DNA from: Archaeoglobus sp.
Lineage (GTDB): Archaea > Halobacteriota > Archaeoglobi > Archaeoglobales > Archaeoglobaceae
Length of the DNA: 21,475 nucleotides
NCBI GenBank assembly: GCA_003978865.1
Contig: QNXS01000025.1
Span: forward strand, 1-21,475
Direction: 5' to 3'
Shown: one piece after another, positions 13,516 through 21,334 of the stretch
Numbering within the stretch: the first letter of the stretch is position 1
How the letters are laid out: every line of letters begins with the position of its first letter
The notes under the pieces: generated by a model
Told to the model about the DNA's origin: nothing
Seen by the model: the letters and a program-made list of their open reading frames with translations, nothing else
The model's database searches: none
Program-made: the position numbers and the translations under genes

Positions 13516-16500
13516 CGCTCGTGGTACTCCTGAAGTGACTTTATAAGCATTACACCTTTTTTTATAGCCTCTATACCCATTACAGCAGCCTTTGCACCGC
13601 TGATTGTTGTTATATATGGTATGCCGTAGTCTACCGCAGCCCTCCGGATCATGTATCCTTCTGTCTTTCCTCTTTTTCCACTCGGTGTGTTTATTATCAG
13701 GTCTATCTGCTTGTTTATTATAGCATCAAGGATGTTTGGTCTGCCCTGACTTATCTTTTTTACAACCTTGGCATCAATTCCATGTTTCTTTAAAAATCCT
13801 GCAGTCCCATCCGTTGCAACAATATTGAATCCCAAATTTTTGAGCTTACTTGCAATCTCAACAATTTTGTTTCTGTCTGACTTCTTTACGCTTATAAATA
13901 CTGTACCGTTCCTTGGTAATTTCATTCCCGCTGCAAGTTCAGCCTTGTAGTAAGCCATACCAAAATTACAGTCTATTCCCATTACCTCCCCTGTTGACTT
14001 CATTTCTGGGCCCAGTGTTGGGTCTACGCCCGGCAGTTTGATGAATGGAAATACTGCTTCCTTAACAGCTACATGTTTCAATCTGAGCTTTTCCTTAATT
14101 CCGAGCTCTCTTAGCTTTTTTCCACACATTAGTTTCGCCGCAATTTTTGCAAGCGGTATTCCAGTAGCTTTGCTTACAAAGGGCACCGTTCTGCTAGCTC
14201 TTGGATTTGCTTCAAGCACGTAAACTTTGTCATCTTTAACAGCGTACTGTATATTTATGAGCCCGACAACCTTCAATTCAAGAGCCATTTTTCTTGTATA
14301 ATCTATTATTTTCTCAATTATATCGTCCTTTAACGTCTGTGGTGGAAGAACACATGCAGAGTCACCACTGTGGACTCCAGCCTCCTCTATGTGCTCCATT
14401 ATACCCCCTACTATAACGTCTTCCCCATCACACAGAGCGTCAACTTCAACTTCCACTGCATCCTCAAGAAAACGGTCAATTAAAACCGGTTTTTCAGGAC
14501 TGACCTCTATTGCCTCCTCCATGTACTTAATGAGGGTTTCTTCATCGTAAACGATTTCCATTGCCCTTCCTCCAAGTACATAACTTGGTCTTACGAGTAC
14601 CGGATAACCGATTTTACCAGCTATTTTTATTGCTTCTTCAACGCTGAACGCTATTCCATTGTCTGGTTGTGGAATTCCAAGTTTCATGCACAAAACGCTA
14701 AATCTCTCTCTGTCCTCCGCTATATCTATTGAGTCAACTGAAGTTCCGAGTATTTTTGCCCCGCTACTTTCAAGTTGCTTTGCTATATTCAGCGGTGTTT
14801 GCCCCCCAAATTGAACGATTATTCCTTCTGCATCCTCGTTCTCATATATGTTCATGACATCCTCATGCGTAATTGGTTCGAAGTAAAGCCTATCTGATGT
14901 ATCGTAGTCAGTTGAAACCGTTTCGGGATTGTTGTTTACCATTATAGTCTCATAACCTTCCTCGCTAAGGCTAAAAACAGCATGACAGCAACAGTAGTCA
15001 AATTCAATGCCCTGTCCTATACGATTTGGCCCACCGCCAAGTATTATTATCTTCCTTCTTTTACTTTTTTTTGCATCGTTCTCCTCCTCGTACGTTGAGT
15101 AGTAGTACGGAGTTTTGGCTTCAAATTCGGCAGCACAAGTGTCAACCATCTTAAAAACTGCAGATATTTTATTTTTCTTTCTGAACTCTCTAACATCCTT
15201 CTCACTAACACCAAAAATTTTTGCAAGCTGGACGTCCGAAAAACCGAGTTTTTTAGCCTTTCTTAAAACATCAACAACTTCTTTACACAGTCCTTTGCCT
15301 GCTATACTTTTCAAATAATTTTCAAAATTAACTATATTTTTTATTTTTTCAATAAACCATCTATCAATATGTGTAAGATTGCTTATTTCATCCAAGCTAA
15401 ATCCAAGTTCTATTGCTCTCCTTATGTACAGCACTCTATCAGTGTTTGGTGTATTGAGCTTTCTTCTAACAGTATCTTCATCAGCCTTCTCCACATCCTT
15501 TTTCAGCTCAAGTCCATAAAGTCCAACCTCCAAGCTTCTCAAAGCTTTTTGGAGAGCCTCCTCAAAAGTCCTTCCTATTGCCATAACTTCTCCAACGCTC
15601 TTCATCTGGCTCCCGAGTGTCGAATCTGCAGTAGGAAATTTGTCAAAAGCAAATCTCGGAATCTTTACCACAACGTAATCTATGGTGGGTTCGAAACTGG
15701 CTGGCGTCTCTTTGGTTATATCGTTTGGTATCTCATCCAGAGTATATCCAACTGCAAGCTTTGCAGCAATTTTTGCTATAGGAAAACCCGTTGCTTTTGA
15801 TGCTAAAGCCGATGATCTGCTAACTCTTGGATTCATCTCTATTGCTACAACTCTACCGTTTTCGGGATGAACTGCAAACTGTATATTGCTTCCTCCCGTT
15901 TCTACCCCAATTTCTCTGATAATTGCTATGGAATAATCCCTCAACCTCTGGTACTCCTGATCACTAAGAGTTTGAGCTGGTGCAACGGTTATGCTGTCAC
16001 CTGTGTGAACTCCCATGGCATCAAAGTTTTCGATCGAGCATATTATCACGACGTTATCAGCAAGATCTCTCATAACTTCGAGCTCAAATTCCTTCCAACC
16101 AATTACTCCCTCCTCCACAAGAACTTGATTTATCATAGACATTTTTAGTCCGTGAGCTGTTATGTTTTTGAGTTCCTCCCTATTGTAAGCTATTCCTCCT
16201 CCAGTTCCTCCAAGAGTGAAAGCTGGTCTTACAACAACCGGATATCCAATTTCATCTGCTATTGCAAGGGCTTCTTCAACACTTTCAGCCACGTCACTTT
16301 TCGGAACATCTATTCCTATATTTCTCATACATTCTTTAAATAAGTCTCTGTCTTCCGCCTTTTTTATGGCATCAAGTTTGGCACCTATCAAACTTATTCC
16401 ATATCTATCAAGCACACCTCTGTCACCAAGCTGAACTGCTAAATTTAGAGCGGTTTGCCCGCCAAGAGTTGGCAGAATGGCATCGGGTCTCTCTCTTTCC

Positions 16501-16733
16501 ACTATTCTTTCAAGAACTTCCGCTGTGAGGGGTTCTATGTAAGTTTTATCAGCCATTCCGGGATCGGTCATGATCGTTGCTGGATTTGAGTTCACAAGAA
16601 CAACGGTATATCCCTCTTCCCTCAAAGCCTTACATGCCTGACTACCAGAATAGTCAAACTCGGCAGCTTGACCTATTACTATTGGTCCAGAACCTATAAC
16701 CATGATCTTTTTTATATCTTCTCTCTTGGGCAT
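13512..16733 (-). CDS. carB: Carbamoyl-phosphate synthase large subunit
   Basis: A 1073-residue full-length CarB that makes carbamoyl phosphate from bicarbonate, ammonia (passed from the CarA glutaminase) and two ATP, feeding pyrimidine and arginine synthesis. Domain order is a first ATP-grasp half (VIGSGPIVIGQAAEFDYSG near 12-30, GGTGGG 175-180), an all-helical oligomerisation domain (about 400-550), a second ATP-grasp half opening IIILGGGPNRIGQGIEFDY, and a C-terminal MGS-like allosteric domain from about 940. No interruption is seen. The ATG at 16733 has AAGGTGA upstream and a TATA-like TATTAAAAGT at 16751-16760. The small subunit gene carA, commonly adjacent, is not next to it: upstream is a divergent acetyltransferase and downstream is convergent cobN. 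The carB and cobN stops overlap in TTAA. Confidence 0.97.
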   Translation of the reverse strand: MPKREDIKKIMVIGSGPIVIGQAAEFDYSGSQACKALREEGYTVVLVNSNPATIMTDPGMADKTYIEPLTAEVLERIVERERPDAILPTLGGQTALNLAVQLGDRGVLDRYGISLIGAKLDAIKKAEDRDLFKECMRNIGIDVPKSDVAESVEEALAIADEIGYPVVVRPAFTLGGTGGGIAYNREELKNITAHGLKMSMINQVLVEEGVIGWKEFELEVMRDLADNVVIICSIENFDAMGVHTGDSITVAPAQTLSDQEYQRLRDYSIAIIREIGVETGGSNIQFAVHPENGRVVAIEMNPRVSRSSALASKATGFPIAKIAAKLAVGYTLDEIPNDITKETPASFEPTIDYVVVKIPRFAFDKFPTADSTLGSQMKSVGEVMAIGRTFEEALQKALRSLEVGLYGLELKKDVEKADEDTVRRKLNTPNTDRVLYIRRAIELGFSLDEISNLTHIDRWFIEKIKNIVNFENYLKSIAGKGLCKEVVDVLRKAKKLGFSDVQLAKIFGVSEKDVREFRKKNKISAVFKMVDTCAAEFEAKTPYYYSTYEEENDAKKSKRRKIIILGGGPNRIGQGIEFDYCCCHAVFSLSEEGYETIMVNNNPETVSTDYDTSDRLYFEPITHEDVMNIYENEDAEGIIVQFGGQTPLNIAKQLESSGAKILGTSVDSIDIAEDRERFSVLCMKLGIPQPDNGIAFSVEEAIKIAGKIGYPVLVRPSYVLGGRAMEIVYDEETLIKYMEEAIEVSPEKPVLIDRFLEDAVEVEVDALCDGEDVIVGGIMEHIEEAGVHSGDSACVLPPQTLKDDIIEKIIDYTRKMALELKVVGLINIQYAVKDDKVYVLEANPRASRTVPFVSKATGIPLAKIAAKLMCGKKLRELGIKEKLRLKHVAVKEAVFPFIKLPGVDPTLGPEMKSTGEVMGIDCNFGMAYYKAELAAGMKLPRNGTVFISVKKSDRNKIVEIASKLKNLGFNIVATDGTAGFLKKHGIDAKVVKKISQGRPNILDAIINKQIDLIINTPSGKRGKTEGYMIRRAAVDYGIPYITTISGAKAAVMGIEAIKKGVMLIKSLQEYHER

Positions 16734-16863
16734 GAATTTTCACCTTTTTTACTTTTAATACTCCTCCAGCTTACTATCTTTTTGAGTTTTTGAGTTTTGT
16801 GATCATCTTAGAGAGAAGAACCTGAAATGATTAATAGATATAATTATTAATAATCATCAAAAG

Positions 16864-16876
16864 AAAATATATATGA
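16864..16876 (+). promoter_or_regulatory. TATA box of the GNAT gene
   Basis: AAAATATATATGA is centred about 26 bases upstream of the ATG at 16896, with no ribosome binding site between, supporting a leaderless start. It lies in a 162-base divergent gap with carB that also holds an AT-rich imperfect dyad (16827-16857). Confidence 0.45.
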
Positions 16877-16895
16877 GAAGATAGAACATTAGATT

Positions 16896-17399
16896 ATGAT
16901 GTTTCCTGCCCATAAGATGAATCTCATATCAGAAAAAACTGAAAATGTTTTAATCCGTCCTGCAGAAAAAAGAGATAAAGATAAGCTTGTAGAAATGTAC
17001 GTAAATTTTCATCCAGAAGATAGATGCTTGGGACTGCCTCCAGTCTCAAAACCTGCAATAGAGGCTTGGGTTGAGTATATACTTGACATAGGTTTCTCAT
17101 TTGTAGCTGAATTCAGTGGAAAAATAGTTGGGCATGTAGCTGTATTACCAGCAGGCGATGGAACTGGTGAGCTGTGTATATTTGTGCTTAGAGGGTACCA
17201 GAATAGGGGGATAGGACAAAAGCTTATGAAGAAAGCAATCGAAATGGCTAAAAGGAAAGGTATGAGAGGCCTTTTTCTAACCACATCCAGATGCAATGTT
17301 AGGGCAATTCATCTATTTAGAAAAATGGGTTTCAGAGTGGTTGATTCCTGCTACGACTACGAGATGTATCTACCACTAAAAGATGAAAAAATTTGTTAG
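16896..17399 (+). CDS. GNAT-family N-acetyltransferase
   Basis: A 167-residue acetyl-CoA-dependent acetyltransferase. The fold is visible from VLIRPAEKRDKDKLVEMY (beta1-alpha1, about 18-35), SFVAEFSGKIVGHVAVLP (beta2-beta3), LCIFVLRGYQNRGIGQKLMKKAIEMAKRKG (beta4 and the pyrophosphate-binding Q-x-R-G-I-G motif) to NVRAIHLFRKMGFRV (motif B). It is not close enough to RimI or an antibiotic acetylase for me to name the acceptor. The start ATG at 16896 fits a TATA box 26 bases upstream; an in-frame ATG at 16917 would remove seven residues and still leave the domain whole. It is divergent from carB, and the next gene begins 60 bases later. Family firm, substrate unknown. Confidence 0.88.
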   Translation: MMFPAHKMNLISEKTENVLIRPAEKRDKDKLVEMYVNFHPEDRCLGLPPVSKPAIEAWVEYILDIGFSFVAEFSGKIVGHVAVLPAGDGTGELCIFVLRGYQNRGIGQKLMKKAIEMAKRKGMRGLFLTTSRCNVRAIHLFRKMGFRVVDSCYDYEMYLPLKDEKIC

Positions 17400-17458
17400 C
17401 GACAAACTAAAAAATAAATACGAAAATGATAAAAAACCGCAAAGTATGAGTAGTTCAG

Positions 17459-18889
17459 TTGAAAATATTTAACGTGAAATTTACCTTACTTATACTGACA
17501 GCAGTATTCCTGTTGTGTAGCTTAAGCTCTGCTGAGAAAGTACCTTCGTGGCTGGATACAAACGAGAAGGGAATTGTCGCTTTATGTCCCAACCCATACG
17601 GTAGTGATAGAGCTGAATGGATAGCTATCAACCCAACTTCCCCATCTTATTTGCTATTCACAAATGGAAAAACATCGTGGAAAATAAAAGTTGATCCGGG
17701 TTTTAAAATACTTACAAAAAATACATCATTATTTCTAAAACAATTTCCCGATTTTTCCCGCTTTAAAATTATTGATGCAAAAATAATTCTGAGCAATTAC
17801 AATGGAAACGTATCTCTTAATGGAGAATACTTCATTTACAAGAAAGCAGAATCGGGAGTTATATACTACAGAACTTCAGATGGCTGGATGTTAAGATATC
17901 AGGACTGGACAGACTTTAAGCCTCTAAGGATAACAACGAACTATACTTTGATTGAGACTCCTGCAAGTTACGTTTTTAAAGCTGATAAAGCTGTAGTTGT
18001 GTCATACATATACACATCAAACGGTGCTGATGCTGATAATATTAGCTACTACTTTGATGCACATCCTGTGGGAGGTATACCTAAGTTTGAATTTAATTTA
18101 AAAAATACTCACTTCCTGAAATCGAAATCTTACAGGTATTTTCACTACAAGTTTGGAGTTTTTCATAGCAACAAAAAAGGAGATTTTGCTGTTATAACTA
18201 CAGAAAACTGGCACTGGTATAACAGAGGGTATGTGATAATTTTTAGAAGTGAAAGGGTAGTAAAGTATCTTCTTAGTATTATAAAGCATGACTCCGCCTA
18301 CGCTGTTAAAGTCAGGCAGAGTAAAGGCGGAAATATAAAGAGAAAAATGTTAAATTTGAAGCAATTAAAATCGTCAGAGCCAGCAAGTTTTACTGGAAAT
18401 GTATCGGTATTTGTAATGCCCGACAGAGATGAAGTTTTGCATCTCATAAGTTCTGCAAAGAAAAGGCTGTATATTGAAGTACCATACATAAAGTTGTATC
18501 CACATTTGTATGATGCACTAAAAATGGCATCTAAAAGAACAAAAATACTTATAGTTGTAGGTTCACCAGTAAAAATAAGAATGCACAATGTATCCGTCAA
18601 GTATTTTCCATATCCACTTCATGGAAAAGTGATAATTTCAGATAATAAAGTTCTTATTACCTCTGCAAATCTTGATAAATGTGGATTGGAGAGAAACAGA
18701 GAGATTGGAGTGGAACTCGATGGAAAGGCTTGTGAGTGGATGAGCAAGAGGTTTATGGAAGACTACTCTTTGAGTGTATCCGAGTTCAGAATTAACCGTA
18801 CTACCTTTTTATTAGCGATACTGTTACTTTCATCGACTCTCCTGATAGTGTATCTATTAATTTCCGGTAGGATTTACGGTAAAAAGTGA
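17459..18889 (+). CDS. Secreted, membrane-anchored phospholipase-D-like protein with lamin-tail-like N-terminal region
   Basis: A 476-residue exported protein. Residues 1-25 are a signal peptide (Lys-rich start, hydrophobic core, SSAEK cleavage region). The next about 100 residues (ALCPNPYGSDRAEWIAI and beyond) look like a lamin-tail domain. Two PLD repeats follow. The first is degenerate: H229-Y-K231 is present but the Asp expected at 236 is His, followed by TTENWHWYNRG. The second is complete: H388-G-K390-x4-D395 with SANLD and E415. A C-terminal transmembrane helix spans about 449-470 with a KK tail, leaving the enzyme outside the cell. Substrate could be lipid or nucleic acid. The start is a TTG at 17459; an in-frame TGA 12 bases upstream excludes a longer form, and the signal peptide begins here. 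It abuts the next gene. Confidence 0.82.
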   Translation: MKIFNVKFTLLILTAVFLLCSLSSAEKVPSWLDTNEKGIVALCPNPYGSDRAEWIAINPTSPSYLLFTNGKTSWKIKVDPGFKILTKNTSLFLKQFPDFSRFKIIDAKIILSNYNGNVSLNGEYFIYKKAESGVIYYRTSDGWMLRYQDWTDFKPLRITTNYTLIETPASYVFKADKAVVVSYIYTSNGADADNISYYFDAHPVGGIPKFEFNLKNTHFLKSKSYRYFHYKFGVFHSNKKGDFAVITTENWHWYNRGYVIIFRSERVVKYLLSIIKHDSAYAVKVRQSKGGNIKRKMLNLKQLKSSEPASFTGNVSVFVMPDRDEVLHLISSAKKRLYIEVPYIKLYPHLYDALKMASKRTKILIVVGSPVKIRMHNVSVKYFPYPLHGKVIISDNKVLITSANLDKCGLERNREIGVELDGKACEWMSKRFMEDYSLSVSEFRINRTTFLLAILLLSSTLLIVYLLISGRIYGKK

Positions 18890-20014
18890 ATGAACAAAGT
18901 TTATTACACCTGTGAAGAACTTAGTTTGATGAGAACTGCTCTCGTGTTCCACAAATCATACCTTGAACATGAACAAACACCCACACACCCTGAAAGGAGA
19001 GAGAGGTTGGCATACACCTTAGATCAGTTCATGGAGGAGGGTATTTTTGATTCAAATTTTGTGAAAATAGTAAGTCCTGAAATTGCTACAGAAAAAGATG
19101 TACTTGCAGTTCACACTCAGAATTACCTTGATTTTTTGAAAAAGAATAGTAGGAGTGGGGGTGTAATAGACTGGGATACAGTAATTCCGGTGGGACTTTA
19201 CGAGGGAGCTATGTTAGCCGCTGGAGGTGCTATTACTGCTGCAAAACTTGTGGCTGATGGGATTGCAGAAAACGCTTTTGCAATGGTTAGACCACCCGGA
19301 CATCATGCCAAACCGCAAGTGGGTGCAGGATTTTGTTACCTGAATAACATTGCAATTGCTGTAAAGTGGCTTCAAAGAGAGAGGGGATACAGAAGAATAC
19401 TCATTCTTGACTGGGATGCTCATCATGGAGATGGAACACAGTGGATATTTTACAGAGATCCAACGGTGCTTTTTATATCTCTGCATCAAATGCCACTCTA
19501 CCCCGGAACAGGGTATCCAGAAGAAGTTGGGGAGGATGAAGGTGAAGGGTATACAATAAACGTGCCCCTGCCTCCGGGAAGCGGGGATGAATGCTATTTA
19601 ATGATTTTTGAGGAAATTGTGAAGCCGGTAGCGTATGACTTCAGACCAGAACTGATAGCGATTTCTGCTGGACAGGACAACCACTTCACGGATCCGCTCA
19701 CGAGCTTGGCTTTAACTGCGAGAGGGTATGCTGAGCTTATGAAAAGAACAAAAAAGCTTGCTGAGGAGTTATGCGATGGTAAAATGTTTGCCGTTCTCGA
19801 GGGTGGTTACAGTGTAGAGGGTGCACTTCCGTACACAAACCTTGCAATTGTCGCAGCTATGGCAGGATTAGATACTGAGTGCATACGAGAACCTGAAAAC
19901 TACATGTCTCTGCTTAACTCGGTGCTTGACCCAAATGCAAAGTACAGAGTTAGATCAACTGTAGAAAAAGTAAAGAAAATTCAATCCAAATACTGGGGTT
20001 GTTTTATAAGATAA
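18890..20014 (+). CDS. Histone deacetylase family protein (AcuC/class II-like Zn deacetylase)
   Basis: A 374-residue zinc amidohydrolase of the HDAC/AcuC/acetylpolyamine amidohydrolase superfamily. Catalytic parts are complete: PPGHHAKP (His138, His139), the zinc ligands Asp176 and His178 in DWDAHHGDG, the third ligand Asp263 in SAGQDNH, and Tyr307 in EGGYS. The N-terminal THPERRERL is typical. Likely substrates are acetyl-lysine on proteins or acetylated small amines; the sequence does not decide. The ATG at 18890 directly abuts the TGA of the PLD gene, implying coupling. An in-frame ATG at 18929 would match the usual family N-terminus (MRTALVFH) and has a TTTATTA about 26 bases upstream, so the first 13 residues may not be translated. 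An A/T run follows the stop. Confidence 0.92.
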   Translation: MNKVYYTCEELSLMRTALVFHKSYLEHEQTPTHPERRERLAYTLDQFMEEGIFDSNFVKIVSPEIATEKDVLAVHTQNYLDFLKKNSRSGGVIDWDTVIPVGLYEGAMLAAGGAITAAKLVADGIAENAFAMVRPPGHHAKPQVGAGFCYLNNIAIAVKWLQRERGYRRILILDWDAHHGDGTQWIFYRDPTVLFISLHQMPLYPGTGYPEEVGEDEGEGYTINVPLPPGSGDECYLMIFEEIVKPVAYDFRPELIAISAGQDNHFTDPLTSLALTARGYAELMKRTKKLAEELCDGKMFAVLEGGYSVEGALPYTNLAIVAAMAGLDTECIREPENYMSLLNSVLDPNAKYRVRSTVEKVKKIQSKYWGCFIR

Positions 20015-20051
20015 AAAATAAAAAAATAAAAAATAATTAGAAGGTGCTGTT

Positions 20052-20600
20052 ATGCACGTTCCAGAAGTCGTAAAGAAGTTGTGGAATAAGTACAACCTAC
20101 CCGAGAACGTGAGATTGCACAGCATTGAAGTGGCAAAACTTGCATTGGAGATTGCTGAAAAAGCTAAAGCTAATGGATACGATGTTGATCTTGAGGCTGT
20201 GAAAGTTGGGGCTTTACTTCACGACATAGGAAGGGTAAAAACTCACGGCTTAGAACACTTTGTTGTTTCGGGGGAGATACTTAGAAACGAGGGCATCGAT
20301 GAAAAAATAACACGAATAGCTGAGAGACATTTCTCCTGCGGTGTTACTGCTGAAGAAGCAAAAACGCTTGGCTTACCAGAAAAAGATTTTATGCCTAAAA
20401 CATTAGAAGAGAAAATAGTTGCATTTGCTGACAATCTAATATTTGACAGAAAAAGAGTAAGTTTTGATGAATTTTTCGAAAAACTGAAAGAGTTGAAGGA
20501 CAATGTAGAACCTGAAAAAAGATGGGTTGTTGAAAATAGTTTGAAAAGAGCTTTAAAGATGAAAGAAGAACTTGAAAAAATTAGTGGAATGAGATTTTAG
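20052..20600 (+). CDS. HD-domain phosphohydrolase (archaeal HDIG family)
   Basis: A 182-residue metal-dependent phosphohydrolase. The HD ligands can be followed: His23 in VRLHSIEVAKL, His57-Asp58 in LLHDIGR, His69 in GLEHF, His93 in AERHFS and Asp127 in VAFADNLI, an HDIG-type set able to hold two metal ions. Helices flank the core and a charged helix ends the protein. Short archaeal members of this type are mostly uncharacterised; one known archaeal HD enzyme, MptB, opens cyclic dihydroneopterin phosphate in methanopterin synthesis, and since mptD lies in this window that is one option, not proven. The ATG at 20052 is preceded by GAAGGTG. It lies 37 bases after the deacetylase gene and 25 before the next, in a plus-strand run. 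Confidence 0.85.
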   Translation: MHVPEVVKKLWNKYNLPENVRLHSIEVAKLALEIAEKAKANGYDVDLEAVKVGALLHDIGRVKTHGLEHFVVSGEILRNEGIDEKITRIAERHFSCGVTAEEAKTLGLPEKDFMPKTLEEKIVAFADNLIFDRKRVSFDEFFEKLKELKDNVEPEKRWVVENSLKRALKMKEELEKISGMRF

Positions 20601-20625
20601 GAATGAATACTTAGGAGGCACATAT

Positions 20626-20901
20626 ATGAAGTATAGAATAACAAAAATAGAGATGAAGGATGAAAACAGTGTAGTTGTTTACCTGAAGCTTGCTGATAGA
20701 GAAGGATTTACAGCACCAAGTTTCGAAGATGCAATGAAAGACCCGTTCAGGCTTGTTGAGCTAAGCAAACAGATAGGAAATGCCTATGTCAGTTCAATTG
20801 CTGACGATGCCTATGTAACTCTTGACTACTCAGAGTACTGCGAGCTTGAACTCAAGGTTGGAGATTTTGTGGAGCTTGAGCTGAAGCCTTTGGGAACGTG
20901 A
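20626..20901 (+). CDS. Small acidic protein of unknown function
   Basis: A 91-residue soluble protein that I do not recognise. It begins with a beta-hairpin-like MKYRITKIEMKDENSVVVYLKLA, has a Pro/Asp-rich middle (FEDAMKDPFRLVELSKQIG), and ends with strands YVTLDYSEYCELELKVGDFVELELKP, which suggests a small beta-barrel or OB-like fold. Only one cysteine is present and there is no membrane segment. The start is well supported by AGGAGG (20613-20618) about eight bases before the ATG at 20626. It sits between the HD phosphohydrolase and the DUF134 gene, all on the same strand with gaps of about 25 bases, so cotranscription is likely. The coding status is supported by the ribosome binding site and context. 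Confidence 0.75.
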   Translation: MKYRITKIEMKDENSVVVYLKLADREGFTAPSFEDAMKDPFRLVELSKQIGNAYVSSIADDAYVTLDYSEYCELELKVGDFVELELKPLGT

Positions 20902-20924
20902 ACTTAAAAAAGGTGTAGTAGTTT

Positions 20925-21320
20925 ATGCCCGGCAGGAGGAGATGCAGAAGATTATATGCCGAATTTCCAGCATATCCCGGGTTAGTGGAGTTTACTCCAG
21001 AAGAACTTGAGGCTCTTAAACTTGCAGATATAGAAGGGTTAACACAAGTAGAGGCAGCTGATAAAATGGGTGTTTCCCAACCAACGTTTCACAGAATATT
21101 GAGAGAGGCAAGAAGAAAAGCGAGCATGGCTATAGTTGGAGGGACGTCCGTTGCTGTTTGTGGAGAAGTAATCAGGATTTTTACGTGCGAAAACTGCGGT
21201 TATACATGGAAAGAACCATTCAAATTAAGTATAAAAGATGTCGTCTGTCCGAGGTGTGGCTCTTCAATTCTACCTGTGACTCGTAGAAGAAGAAGGGGTA
21301 GGAGAGGTTGCTGGAAGTAA
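20925..21320 (+). CDS. DUF134/UPF0251 helix-turn-helix protein with zinc ribbon
   Basis: A 131-residue putative DNA-binding protein. The N-terminus MPGRRRCRRL and the block LVEFTPEELEALKLADIEGLTQVEAADKMGVSQPTFHRILREARRKAS (about 20-67) match the UPF0251/DUF134 family, whose core is a sigma-70 region 4-like helix-turn-helix. The C-terminal half carries a four-cysteine zinc ribbon, C88-x2-C91 and C108-x2-C111, and a basic tail (RRRRGRR). Bacterial and archaeal relatives often lie near iron-sulfur or molybdenum-cofactor-type scaffold genes and DUF5320 proteins; a DUF5320-like gene is at the other end of this window, not adjacent. The ATG at 20925 follows AAGGTG by nine bases. It is likely the last gene of the plus-strand run. 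Family firm, target genes unknown. Confidence 0.88.
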   Translation: MPGRRRCRRLYAEFPAYPGLVEFTPEELEALKLADIEGLTQVEAADKMGVSQPTFHRILREARRKASMAIVGGTSVAVCGEVIRIFTCENCGYTWKEPFKLSIKDVVCPRCGSSILPVTRRRRRGRRGCWK

Positions 21321-21334
21321 ATTATTTGCCTAAA

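Noticed and set aside
15369..15800. 143-codon plus-strand open frame inside carB
   Set aside because: No family signal and no ribosome binding site; carB is intact across it.
16827..16857. AT-rich imperfect dyad between carB and the GNAT gene, considered as an operator
   Set aside because: The inverted match (TTAATA...TATTAA) is short and made only of A/T, easily arising by chance.
17446..17472. Eight-codon ATG open frame overlapping the TTG start of the PLD gene
   Set aside because: It could be an upstream regulatory peptide, but it has no ribosome binding site and such tiny frames are frequent by chance in AT-rich DNA.
17459..18889. PLD-like protein as a target of the archaeosortase
   Set aside because: It ends in a transmembrane helix and KK, which resembles a sorting tag, but there is no PGF-like or other short motif before the helix.
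20012..20040. A/T homopolymer run (AAAAATAAAAAAATAAAA type) after the deacetylase gene, considered as a terminator or repeat array
   Set aside because: On the transcribed plus strand it is A-rich, not T-rich, and there are no spacer-like units.
20052..20600. HD-domain gene considered as a CRISPR Cas3 nuclease or defence component
   Set aside because: It is a stand-alone HDIG phosphohydrolase without helicase or CRISPR neighbours.
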